Assembly (NCBI RefSeq): GCF_023015865.1
Contig: NZ_JALKBC010000001.1
Location: 558,001 to 622,000 of the forward strand
DNA length: 64,000 nt
Source of the DNA: Arenibacter sp. F26102
Lineage (GTDB): Bacteria; Bacteroidota; Bacteroidia; Flavobacteriales; Flavobacteriaceae
Direction: 5' to 3'
A model generated the notes under the pieces. It had not been told where the DNA came from. It ran no database searches and saw only the letters and a program-made list of their open reading frames with translations. Position 1 is the stretch's first letter; each line of letters starts with the position of its first letter. Both the position numbers and the translations under genes were made by a program. Below are positions 52,862 through 62,900 of this stretch, piece after piece.

Positions 52862-54013
52862 ATGATTCCATCCAATATAGAAATAGGTATACTTAAATAC
52901 CTCGATAAAACGGCCACGGCTAAACAACTACAAGAGTTGGAAGAATGGCTGGAAGATCCTTTGAACAAGGAACGCTTCAATGACTATGTGCTCATGCACT
53001 ATGCAATCAATATGGGACTCAATAAAGTGGATGATAAACCGATGAAGGAAGAATTGATTCGTAAAATCCAGAAAGAGAAACCCGGCATTACCAGATTGCA
53101 CCCGAAAATTCTTCTTAAAATTGCTGCAGTATTACTTTTACTGCTTGGATTTGGTTATTTTTTTAATCAAAAATTCAATGAAGTCAATGTAGAGCAACTA
53201 ATAGACCCCAACCAGATTACACTACAATTGGACAATGGAGACATAGAGGTCATTAGTGAAGATGGTACGCGAAAGATAATCGATGCTGAGGGAAATGAGG
53301 TTGGAGTACAAAAAGGAAATACTCTTAACTACAATGAAGGCAGTGATCCGGAAAAACTAATCCATAATCAGCTAAATATCCCAAATGGCAAACAATTTGA
53401 ACTGGTACTGTCCGATGGCAGTAGTGTATTTCTTAATTCAGGTTCTTCTATTAAGTACCCAGTGAAATTTTTGCCCGGGAAGACCAGGGAGGTAGTCTTG
53501 AACGGTGAGGCCTATTTCAAAATAGCAAAAGACAGTATTAATCCATTTATTGTCAATATCGCCAATTTAAAAGTGCGCGTCCTAGGTACGGAATTCAATC
53601 TTACCTCCTATCCTGAAGATAGTCAGGTTACTACAGTTTTAGTCAATGGCTCCGTTGGCCTATACAGTGGCCATGTTTATAAGCCGGCAACTACAACTGT
53701 TATGAAGCCAGGTTTTAGGGGGGTGTATGATCACACCAGTGGTGACATAACTTTGGATGAAGTGGATACCTCTCTTTACACCAGTTGGAAAGCAGGAAAA
53801 CTGGTATTTAGAAGTATGCAGTTTAAAAATATAGTTAAAAAATTGGAACGTGCCTACAATGTCAAAATTGTAAACAATAATAAGGAACTGGGCGAACAAT
53901 ATTTTAGTGCCAGTTTTGATAAGGACGAGCTAATGGAGCAAATCTTCGCTTCCTTTAGGACAAGCTATAGGTTTACCTATACGATTGAAAATGGAAAAAT
54001 AATTATAAACTAA
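52862..54013 (+). CDS. FecR family anti-sigma factor
   Basis: A 383-residue inner-membrane regulator. Residues 1-75 are the cytoplasmic sigma-binding region (YLDKTATAKQLQELEEWLEDPLNKERFNDYV), one membrane segment lies at about 82-100 (ILLKIAAVLLLLLGFGYFF), the FecR domain follows (about 160-275; LVLSDGSSVFLNSGSSIKYPVKF, REVVLNGEAYFKI), and a C-terminal DUF4974 domain (about 310-383; FKNIVKKLERAYNVKI). It normally transmits a signal from an STN-carrying SusC to an ECF sigma factor. The SusC downstream has that STN domain, but no sigma gene lies upstream in the usual place. Confidence 0.9.
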   Translation: MIPSNIEIGILKYLDKTATAKQLQELEEWLEDPLNKERFNDYVLMHYAINMGLNKVDDKPMKEELIRKIQKEKPGITRLHPKILLKIAAVLLLLLGFGYFFNQKFNEVNVEQLIDPNQITLQLDNGDIEVISEDGTRKIIDAEGNEVGVQKGNTLNYNEGSDPEKLIHNQLNIPNGKQFELVLSDGSSVFLNSGSSIKYPVKFLPGKTREVVLNGEAYFKIAKDSINPFIVNIANLKVRVLGTEFNLTSYPEDSQVTTVLVNGSVGLYSGHVYKPATTTVMKPGFRGVYDHTSGDITLDEVDTSLYTSWKAGKLVFRSMQFKNIVKKLERAYNVKIVNNNKELGEQYFSASFDKDELMEQIFASFRTSYRFTYTIENGKIIIN

Positions 54014-54068
54014 AACCAGAACGAAGCATGAAATAAACGAAACAAACCAAAAATGAAGTTCGAAAAAA

Positions 54069-54098
54069 AACTGGAAGATGCGCGAACATCTCCCAGTT
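54069..54098 (+). ncRNA. Leader hairpin of the first susC (conserved CGCGAA loop)
   Basis: Twelve-nt arms (AACTGGAAGATG and CATCTCCCAGTT) pair with a single A-C mismatch around loop CGCGAA, 49 nt before the susC start. The same 12+6+12 design with the same loop but a different stem precedes the second susC (59898-59927). Likely a cis RNA element. Confidence 0.75.
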
Positions 54099-54147
54099 AA
54101 ATACCTATGAGCAAATAAATACTCATCTAAATAATCAATACAAAAAT

Positions 54148-57100
54148 ATGAAAATCCTTCTTAAAATTAGGAGTAGGCTTCTATGTCCTCCGGAATTAAG
54201 CTTAAAAATGAAATTAACCACCCTTTTGCTGTTCATTGCCTTGTTTAATATTAGGGCCAATAATTATGCACAAAACACGCGAATAAGCCTGGATCTTAAA
54301 GAGGTCTCTATTGAAAAGGTGCTAAATCAGATTGAATCCCATACAGAGTTTAAATTTCTGTACAATTTAAAAGATGTGGATATTAGTAAGATTGTTACCC
54401 TTAAGGTGAACAAAGAAAAAGTTAGGAGTATATTGAATACGCTTTTTCTCAATACTAAAGTGTCCTATGAGGTATTGGACAAACATATTATCCTAAAAAG
54501 AAACGAGAACAAAAACATTAAAAGTGTTCCCCTTAAAATCGATGATACTCCAATACAATCGGAAGTTCAAGGGATTGTTAAGGACAACGATGGGATGATT
54601 TTAGCTGGGGCCAATGTGGTTATAAAGGGAACTACCAAAGGTGTTGTTACAGACTTTGACGGTTATTTTAATATTGCCGTTCCTGGCGCAGAAACCGTTC
54701 TTGTCTTTTCTTATATAGGAATGGAGACCAAGGAGGTTGTAGTGGGCAATAGGACCAATATGGATGTTATTATGGACCCTTCCGCCGAAAAAATGGATGA
54801 AGTAGTGGTCACCGCTTTAGGAATGAAGCGAGAAAAGAGAGCCTTGGGATATTCCGTAGGAGAGGTTGATGGAGAAGAAATGAACTTGGTGCCTCAAGAA
54901 AATGCCTTAGGCGGATTGAGTAGTAGGGTATCTGGTTTGGATATTAGAAGGGCTGGAAACGACTTAAATGCGGAAACCTTTGTGTATATCAGGGGTAGAA
55001 CTTCTTTGTCTGGAAATGATGAGCCTTTGGTTGTTGTAGATGGTTCACCTGTTGGGAGTACTGCTGTATTGGGAAATATAAGCGCCATGAACATTCAGAG
55101 TGTATCCATATTAAAAGGAGCCAGTGCAGCTGCTCTTTACGGTTCCAGAGCAGGTAATGGGGTAATCCTTGTTACTACTAAATCTGGTGAGGGTCTTAAA
55201 AAAGGGATTGGGGTTTCATTTTCCTCTACCATCACTTTAAATACGCCTTATAAATATTTTGAAACTCAGGATAGATTTACCAACGGGCAAAGAGGGATTT
55301 TTGATGAAGCTACATGGCAACACTGGTACGGCCCTGAAGAGGGAGGCTCCGCAATACAGTGGAATAGCAATGGTGAAGCAGTGCCATTAAAGTTTTATAA
55401 GGACCCCCAGAAAGATTACTTTAGAACTGGGGTAACCACAATAAACGATGCTAGTATAAGTGGAAATTATGACAAGGGTAACTTTAGATTAGCTATATCC
55501 CATTTGAAAGGAGAGGGTTACTCCCCAGGCACCGAACTTCAAAAGCTTGGTTTCAGACTAAATACGGCCTATAAAATATCGGATAATGTAACCATTTCCA
55601 CCAATATCGACATTTCTAACCCCAATTCTGACAATAATCCAGTTAGATATCTAAGTGGTGATAATCAATATTTTGATTTATTCAATATCGCACCCCATAT
55701 AAATATCAATGACCTAAAAGGGGAATATTGGGAAACACCTAATGTACAGCAACGAAATGTTACTGATGGGTATAACAATCCTTGGTTTTCCGCCTATGAA
55801 CGGAAAAACAAATTTGACAAACTAAGTGGTTTTGGAAATATTAAGCTTGACTGGGAAATCACCTCAAATTTTAATGCTATGGCTCGTGTGGCTTATAGTG
55901 GTAATTACAATAAAGAGGAAACTTTAAAACCATGGTCTTTTCAAGGATTTGGTGGTGGTACTACAAAACCAACTGGGGCGTATAACCTAGATAATAGTAA
56001 TTCTAAGGAAACCAACGTAGATGTTTTGTTTTCCTATGATAAGAAATTTGGAGATTTCCGTATATCTCCTTCTGTGGGTGGAAATATATTGAATAATGAA
56101 GTAAACACCTATAGTTCAGGAGGTGACAATTTGGTGCTTCCAGGGTTGTTTACCTTATCCAATGTAACCCGAGGAGGATTGGAATACAGTAATGGAACTT
56201 TTAAAAAGGCGGTTTACAGTGTTTATGGAATGGCTACATTGAGCTATAAAAATATGCTCTTCTTGGATTTAACAGCACGTAACGATTGGTCCAGTACCCT
56301 TCCTAAGGAGAACAGTTCTTACTTTTACCCTTCCGCTTCGGGAAGTGTTCTGGTTTCTGAAATGATCCAAATGCCATCTTGGATTTCGTTACTTAAATTA
56401 CGCTCTGGATGGGCTCAGGTAGGAAAGGATACTGAACCTTATTTAATCCACCCTACTTTAACCCAGGGATTTTGGGGCGATGATTTTACCTATTCACTTC
56501 CAAGCAGCATGCCAAATACCAAGCTAAAGCCAGAGATAGCCACTTCTTATGAAGTAGGTGCTGATTTAGGTTTTTTTAAGGGTAGATTGGGACTGGAGGC
56601 TACCTATTACAAGACTCAAAACAAAAACCAAATCTTAAATGTGAATGTCTCTCCACTTACGGGGTATACCAGTACCACCATTAATGCAGGGAATGTGGAA
56701 AATTATGGGTTTGAATTTGGATTGAATATGGTTCCTATTAGAACTGAAGATCTTGAATGGAACATGAACTTTAATTTCACCACACAGGAAAGTAAACTTG
56801 TAGAATTGGTCGATGGTATTGACCGAGTGGATTTTGGTGGAGGAACAGATGGTGGTGCTTTTACCAGGGTAGGAGGAATCATAGGAGACATGTACTCTCC
56901 TTATATAAAGAAAGTAGAGGAAGGTGAGTATGCGGGATGGAATATACTGGATTCCAATGGTAGATGGGAAGTTGATAGAGCGCGGGAAAACCAAGTTAAG
57001 ATGGGGAATTTTAACAACGATTTTGCTGTTGGGATGAACACTTCCATTAGGTATAAAAACCTTACTTTATCCGCTAGTTTCGACTGGAGGCAAGGAGGGG

Positions 57101-57720
57101 ATTTCTACTCGGAATCTATGAAGAGAATGGCACGTTCCGGTAAAATCGAGGACTGGCAAAATGGAATCAGTTCAAGTACCTATTCAGGAATCTTAGATGC
57201 TAATTCTTTTGCGGATGGTGCCGCATTGGCGAATGAAATCAAATCAAATCCTATTTATAGAGACAATGATGTATGGGTTGGAGGAAGAAATGAAGAATTG
57301 GGTGGATTTGAATTTAACGGAAATTACAACGGAGCTTTCTTTCCGGGGGTAATAGACAATGGCGACGGTACTTATACCGAAAATTTTGGGGATGCCGGCA
57401 CAAAATTATTTGACGCCTATAGAGTGGTAGAGTCTAGCGGTAGTTATTGGAGAACTGGTTATGCATTTTTGTACGACGCATCCTTTGTTAAGTTAAGGGA
57501 CATTACCATGACCTATGCATTGCCTGCTCAAGTAGCTAAATTTATTGCCGCAGATAATGTGGCCATTTCCGTTTACGCTAAAAACATCATGCTTTGGACC
57601 AAAGCAGGAATCGGAATCGACCCTGAGCTTGCCTATGACCAAGGAGCTCAAGGGTTTGAAGAATGGAATGTGGCCCCTTGGACCGCCCCAGTTGGCCTTA
57701 GACTAAACATAAGTTTCTAA
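54148..57720 (+). CDS. SusC/RagA family TonB-linked outer-membrane transporter with STN signalling domain
   Basis: A 1190-residue TonB-dependent receptor. Residues about 40-115 are an STN domain (RISLDLKEVSIEKVLNQIE), which contacts FecR. A carboxypeptidase-D regulatory-like domain follows (about 138-220, GVVTDFDGYFNIAVPGAETVLVFSYIGME), then the TonB-box region (MDEVVVTALGMKREKRALGYSV), the plug (LKGASAAALYGSRAGNGVILVTTKSG) and the barrel. It forms the outer-membrane pore of a SusCD glycan importer with the SusD 11 bp downstream. The STN domain with the upstream fecR implies sigma/anti-sigma control. Confidence 0.95.
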   Translation: MKILLKIRSRLLCPPELSLKMKLTTLLLFIALFNIRANNYAQNTRISLDLKEVSIEKVLNQIESHTEFKFLYNLKDVDISKIVTLKVNKEKVRSILNTLFLNTKVSYEVLDKHIILKRNENKNIKSVPLKIDDTPIQSEVQGIVKDNDGMILAGANVVIKGTTKGVVTDFDGYFNIAVPGAETVLVFSYIGMETKEVVVGNRTNMDVIMDPSAEKMDEVVVTALGMKREKRALGYSVGEVDGEEMNLVPQENALGGLSSRVSGLDIRRAGNDLNAETFVYIRGRTSLSGNDEPLVVVDGSPVGSTAVLGNISAMNIQSVSILKGASAAALYGSRAGNGVILVTTKSGEGLKKGIGVSFSSTITLNTPYKYFETQDRFTNGQRGIFDEATWQHWYGPEEGGSAIQWNSNGEAVPLKFYKDPQKDYFRTGVTTINDASISGNYDKGNFRLAISHLKGEGYSPGTELQKLGFRLNTAYKISDNVTISTNIDISNPNSDNNPVRYLSGDNQYFDLFNIAPHININDLKGEYWETPNVQQRNVTDGYNNPWFSAYERKNKFDKLSGFGNIKLDWEITSNFNAMARVAYSGNYNKEETLKPWSFQGFGGGTTKPTGAYNLDNSNSKETNVDVLFSYDKKFGDFRISPSVGGNILNNEVNTYSSGGDNLVLPGLFTLSNVTRGGLEYSNGTFKKAVYSVYGMATLSYKNMLFLDLTARNDWSSTLPKENSSYFYPSASGSVLVSEMIQMPSWISLLKLRSGWAQVGKDTEPYLIHPTLTQGFWGDDFTYSLPSSMPNTKLKPEIATSYEVGADLGFFKGRLGLEATYYKTQNKNQILNVNVSPLTGYTSTTINAGNVENYGFEFGLNMVPIRTEDLEWNMNFNFTTQESKLVELVDGIDRVDFGGGTDGGAFTRVGGIIGDMYSPYIKKVEEGEYAGWNILDSNGRWEVDRARENQVKMGNFNNDFAVGMNTSIRYKNLTLSASFDWRQGGDFYSESMKRMARSGKIEDWQNGISSSTYSGILDANSFADGAALANEIKSNPIYRDNDVWVGGRNEELGGFEFNGNYNGAFFPGVIDNGDGTYTENFGDAGTKLFDAYRVVESSGSYWRTGYAFLYDASFVKLRDITMTYALPAQVAKFIAADNVAISVYAKNIMLWTKAGIGIDPELAYDQGAQGFEEWNVAPWTAPVGLRLNISF

Positions 57721-57731
57721 AAAATATAAAG

Positions 57732-59468
57732 ATGACTAGAATAAAGAATAATATAATTGCAATGTTACTGCCAATGGTAGTACTTTTTGCTACATCGTGC
57801 TCAGAATCTTTGGAGGAGATAAATGTAAGCCCCAATAGTTTACCAGATACGGAGATAGACATTAAATTTGTGCTGACAGGTATTTTGTCCCAATCTGCAA
57901 CGATGACTTCTGAACTGAATATGGGTGCTGCAGAGATTACTGCTACGACCCAATATTTGCAACGTGACTTTACCAGTTACGACCGATTTAATTTTAACTG
58001 GCAGGCTTCGAGTTATGCTGGCTATTACGAACCTTTAAAAGATAGTAAATATATCTTCGATCGGGCAGAGGAGGAAAAGACAGGGAAGGCAAAAGATTAC
58101 TATCAGGGGGTTGCACTAATTATGAAATCTTATTGGTATGGGGTGTTAACGTCTCTTTTTGGTGATTTGCCTTATACTAATGCCCTGCTGGCAGAAAATG
58201 GAGGGGACGAATTTTTTAAACCCGCATATGATGATCAACTGACCATTTTTAAGGGGATAATAAACGATTTGACACAGGCAAATTCCCTTCTAACGGGGGC
58301 TGGGGTCATACAAGAAGTTGCAGATGCCGACATTGTATATCAAGGGGATGCATTAAAGTGGCGTAAACTTGCGAATTCCTTACGACTGAGGTATTATATG
58401 CGTTTATCGGAAAAGGGAGGTATCGATATTAATCCAGCTGCAGAAATTTCAGCTATAGTAGGGAATAGTGCTGAGTATCCTATTTTAGTAAACAATGACG
58501 ACAATGCGGCCATTGCATTTGTGGGTACCAATAGCGACAATAGTTGGTATGGAGGCCCCTTAAGAAGTAGTAACCGCTCCGAATTTTATCGTAGAAAACC
58601 ATCAGCTACTATTGTTGATGATTTGACCGCCCTGGGAGATCCAAGACTAACGTCCTGGGTGCGACCTGTAGATGTTCAAATTTTTGAGGGAGCTACCGAT
58701 GAAATTGTACAGGAAGATGGTGTGTTAAAACGATATACCACTGAAGATATTAACGCAATAAATAATGATGAAAACAAGGAGAATGATTTGAATACCTCCC
58801 TTTTTGTTGGTTTGCCGGTTGCCTTAACGGATCCCAACCAATTTCAGAAATTTGCGGATGGTATCAATGCTAATGAAGAAATTGCGTCTCTGGATGGAAG
58901 CGTCTATCTTGCTGCGGCATCTAACCCTCATGCTTCGTATCTAACTGAAATGTACGCAGAGGATGCCAATCCATTGGTAAAGGCTGTACTAATGAATGCT
59001 GCTGAGGTGAGCTTTATTCTCGCTGAGGCAAGTGTCCGAGGGTGGATATCCAATAGCGCATTGGATTATTACAATAGTGGCATTCTATTGTCAATGGGGC
59101 AGTATGGAATTTCAGACGGAGATCAATCTGCGGTGTATGACAAAGCCAACAACACCCTGATTCCTTTTGATCAAGGGGTGTATATGGCACAGGCGCAACA
59201 GATCTTTAATGATGCCACAGATAAAATGGAGCCTATAATGCACCAAAAATGGATCTCTCAATGGCTTACTCCAGAATCGTGGTTCGATTGGCGTAGAACA
59301 GGACTTCCAAATTTGAATGTCAACATTATAGCAGGAACAAAGGGACAAGAGATACCAGTTAGGTTTTATTACGATGACCCCTTTAACGAAGAGAATATGT
59401 TGCAAGCCATTAGTAAACTACAGCCTGCTGAAAACGATCAGTGGTCTAAAATGTGGTTACTGCAATAG
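57732..59468 (+). CDS. SusD/RagB family nutrient-binding lipoprotein (SusD-like group 2)
   Basis: A 578-residue surface lipoprotein (lipobox ATSCSE). The SusD-like_2 opening (SLEEINVSPNSLPDTEIDIKFVLTGIL) is followed by TPR-like helices (YYQGVALIMKSYWYGVLTSLFGDLPY, KWRKLANSLRLRYYMRLS) and the C-terminal WISQWLTPESWFDWRRTGLPNL. It caps the SusC pore and binds substrate; the ligand is not predictable. It starts 11 bp after susC, a standard pair. A terminator hairpin follows. Confidence 0.93.
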   Translation: MTRIKNNIIAMLLPMVVLFATSCSESLEEINVSPNSLPDTEIDIKFVLTGILSQSATMTSELNMGAAEITATTQYLQRDFTSYDRFNFNWQASSYAGYYEPLKDSKYIFDRAEEEKTGKAKDYYQGVALIMKSYWYGVLTSLFGDLPYTNALLAENGGDEFFKPAYDDQLTIFKGIINDLTQANSLLTGAGVIQEVADADIVYQGDALKWRKLANSLRLRYYMRLSEKGGIDINPAAEISAIVGNSAEYPILVNNDDNAAIAFVGTNSDNSWYGGPLRSSNRSEFYRRKPSATIVDDLTALGDPRLTSWVRPVDVQIFEGATDEIVQEDGVLKRYTTEDINAINNDENKENDLNTSLFVGLPVALTDPNQFQKFADGINANEEIASLDGSVYLAAASNPHASYLTEMYAEDANPLVKAVLMNAAEVSFILAEASVRGWISNSALDYYNSGILLSMGQYGISDGDQSAVYDKANNTLIPFDQGVYMAQAQQIFNDATDKMEPIMHQKWISQWLTPESWFDWRRTGLPNLNVNIIAGTKGQEIPVRFYYDDPFNEENMLQAISKLQPAENDQWSKMWLLQ

Positions 59469-59494
59469 TATAGACTTATTGAACAATATTTTAC

Positions 59495-59535
59495 CCAGGC
59501 TTGGTTGCAAATTGCATCCAAGCCTGGATTGTTTT
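59495..59535 (+). terminator. Terminator after the first SusCD pair
   Basis: A perfect 10-bp stem (CCAGGCTTGG/CCAAGCCTGG) with a 13-nt loop, followed by ATTGTTTT; flanking AACAAT/ATTGTT can extend it. It separates the two SusCD units into different transcripts. Confidence 0.75.
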
Positions 59536-59630
59536 AGGGGGTTTTTGGCCTAAATATGCTGTTTTTTGAAGAGCCCGTAATTATTTATGAGTAAAATTTT
59601 TAAAAAAGTAAAAATTAATTGTTATTATTG

Positions 59631-59646
59631 CTTAATCGATAAAGCG
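59631..59646. promoter_or_regulatory. LacI-type operator 1 upstream of the second susC
   Basis: GCTTAATCGATAAAGC, an imperfect palindrome centred on CG as in LacI/GalR-family operators (one half-site mismatch). Nearly identical to the site 65 bp downstream. Confidence 0.65.
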
Positions 59647-59695
59647 ATTTTGTTTTGGATTGGGCCGTATTTAACAATAAGTTAATGTTAATTTG

Positions 59696-59711
59696 CTTAA
59701 TCGTTAAAGCT
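59696..59711. promoter_or_regulatory. LacI-type operator 2 upstream of the second susC
   Basis: GCTTAATCGTTAAAGC, differing from operator 1 by one base. Sixty-five bp spacing (about six helical turns) places the two on the same DNA face. No LacI gene is in the window. Confidence 0.65.
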
Positions 59712-59897
59712 ATTTGCTTCTGAAAGACTTAACATTGTATCGAAATTGGGAGAGGAAGGAAGGAGTAATAATATACTTATTCTGGAGTCAAAATCTAAGC
59801 TGATACTGAAAATCCGATTGCATAAAATAATATTAAAACCAACCTGTAAACTATAAAACATATGGAGGAAATAAACTGAAAATCAACATATTATGAT

Positions 59898-59927
59898 AAT
59901 CGGAAAATGCGCGAACACTTTCCGATT
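59898..59927 (+). ncRNA. Leader hairpin of the second susC (conserved CGCGAA loop)
   Basis: Arms AATCGGAAAATG and CACTTTCCGATT pair over 12 nt with one A-C mismatch around loop CGCGAA, 40 nt before the start codon. The outer stem differs from the hairpin at 54069-54098 but pairs equally well, while loop and closing TG/CA are constant. Downstream leader sequence (TAAATAC-CATCAAATAATC type) is also shared. Confidence 0.75.
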
Positions 59928-59967
59928 AAGAGCAATTAAATACCCATCAAATAATCCACACTAAATT

Positions 59968-62900
59968 ATGAAAAACCAACTTAATGTTAGGAGTAGGCGG
60001 TCTTGCCCTTCTAAAAACAATTTAAAAATTAAGCTAACCATCTTGCTATTCTACGGTGCTCTTTTCAATATCAGTGCACACGTGTATGAAAATAGCGAAT
60101 CCATACTTTTTGGACCTGATATGATTAGCAACGAATTAGGTGCCTTAGAAATTGCTGCGCAACAAATTGAAATATCTGGAACTGTAAAAGATGTTGACGG
60201 AGAGGTGTTGCCAGGAGCAAACATTGTTTTAAAAGGAACCTCCAAAGGGGTGGTATCCGATTTTGACGGAAACTTTACTATTGCTGTTCCTAATGCACAG
60301 GCCGTTCTTGTTGTTTCCTACATTGGTATGGAAACCAAGGAGGTAGAAGTGGGTAATCAAACTTCTTTGGAGGTGTTACTCGATTACGCCGCAGAAAAAA
60401 TGGACGAGGTCGTGGTTACCGCCCTTGGTATGAAACGGGAAAAAAAGGCTTTGGGCTATGCTGTAGCTGTAGTAGAAGCTGAAGCTTTAAATCAGCAGCC
60501 CAATACAAATGTATTGAGCGGACTTTCCGGTAAAATGTCGGGCGTGCAAATAAACGAAATGGGGGGTGACATTAATGCTAAAATGAATGTGATTATTAGA
60601 GGTCAGACCTCTTTGACCAGCAACAACGAGCCTCTGCTTGTTATTGATGGCTCACCTGTGGGTAATACGGATGCGATGCGCGATATAAGCTCTTTGGATA
60701 TTGCCAGTATTTCGGTTCTAAAAGGAGCGAGCGCTGCTGCTCTGTATGGGTCAAGAGCTGGTAACGGTGTAATCCTTATTACTACTAATTCTGGCGAGAG
60801 CGGTAAAAAAGGAATCGGAGTTTCATTCACACAGAGTACTACTCTTAGTGTACCCTATAATTATTTTGATTTACAAAATACCTTTACTACGGGTCAAAAG
60901 GGTCAGTTTAACGAATCATCCTGGCAGTATTGGTATGGTGCAAGAGCAGGTGTTGAGGCTGTGCAATGGAATACCAATGGGCAACCCCAACCTTTAGTAA
61001 TGTATGATAATAGTTTACAAGATTTCTTTCAAACAGGGCTCTCTACCCAGACAGATGCCAGTATAAGTGGAAATTATGACCGTGGTAGTTTTAATTTTTC
61101 CATTAACCATATGAAAAGTGACGGAATTACCCCCGGAATGGAGTTGAAAAGACTTGGGTTTTCGTTGGCGACTAGCTATAAGATAACCGACAAGGTAAAA
61201 CTCACTACCAATATTACTATTTCTAAACCTACATCAGATAATTTACCATTAACGAACAACGGAAGTGATGATATATATATGGATATTTTCGCCAACCCAC
61301 CGCATGTGAATATTAATGACCTTAAAGATTATTGGGAAGTGGAGGGTTCACAACAAAGAAGAGCTGGAGCTCTTCCTAATAATCCATGGTTCTCTGCCTA
61401 TGAAAGAGACAGAACCTTAGATCAGATCCGTGGCTTTGGAAATGTGCGATTGGATATTGATCTTTTGCCTGGTTTAACAGCTATGGGCCGGGTATCTTAT
61501 AGTGCCAATAATGAGAAGATTGAGTCAATTTATCCTTGGTCTTATGACGGATTTGGTAGTTCTGCCGTAAAACCATTTGGGGCATACGAACAAACGAAGC
61601 TCGATGAAAGAGAGGCCAATGTGGATTTCTTATTCTCTTACGATAAAAAAGTAGGTGACTTTAGAATTAACCCTTCTGTTGGTGGAAACTATTTGAATAG
61701 CAGAAATACAAGCCTTTATGGAGGTGGCGATGTTCTTACATTACCGGGCTTATATACCCTGTCCAATGTTGCCAGGCCGGGGCTGGGTTATAACTCAGGC
61801 GTATTCGAAAAGGAAATTTACAGTCTGTACGGATTGGCATCCTTAAGTTTTAAGGAAATGGTTTACCTAGATTTAACGGCACGTAATGATTGGTCGAGTA
61901 CACTACCAAAAGAAAATAGATCTTATTTCTATCCGTCTGCCTCGCTAAGTATGTTAATTTCAGAAATGACTCAGATGCCGAGTTGGGTATCCTTGGTCAA
62001 ATTTAGAACAGGTTGGGCCGAAGTTGGAAAGGATACTGATCCGTATTCAATAAATCCAGTATTGAACCAAACTTTTTGGGGTAACGATATTCAATACTCC
62101 GTGCCAGCGAGTTTGCCTAACACTGCGCTTAAGCCAGAAATAGCGACTTCTTATGAAGTTGGGGCCGACTTAGGTTTCTTTAATAACCGGATTGTCTTTG
62201 AAGGAACTTGGTATAAGGCACAAAATAGGAACCAAATTATTGGGGTAACAACATCGCCTATGTCTGGTTTCAGCAGTGCAACAATTAATGCGGGCAACGT
62301 TGAAAACACAGGCATAGAATTAGCTTTGAATACAGTGCCAGTGCGAACAGCGAATTTGGAATGGAACTTAGGGGTCAACTTTACCAAACAGGAAAGTAGA
62401 TTAGTAGAATTAGTAGAAGGTATTGATAGAATTGGTGTAGGTAACGCGGGAAGCTTAACACAACAGACCTTTGTTGGCGGTGTTATTGGCGACCTTTATT
62501 CAACCAGCGTGTTAAGAGTTGAATCTGGCGAATACGAGGGCTGGCCTATACTCAATAATAATGGGGGCTTAACATTTCAAAAAGACAACGCACTTAAACC
62601 CAAGGTAGGCAAGAGCACGAATGACTTTACCATGGGATTGAACACTTCTGTAAAGTACAAGAATTTTACATTGTCAGCTAATCTTGATTGGCGACAAGGG
62701 GGTAATTTCTACTCCGAAACCATGAAGAGAACAGCACGTTCTGGTTGGGTTGATAAATGGCAAGGTGATGCCGGTACTTTTAGCGGAATTTTGGGTTCCA
62801 ATTCTTTTAACGGTGATGGAACTGCTCTTGCAAATGAAATTAAATCCAATCCTACCAAATACCAAGCTGATAATGTTTGGGTAGGGGGAAGAGATGCTCA

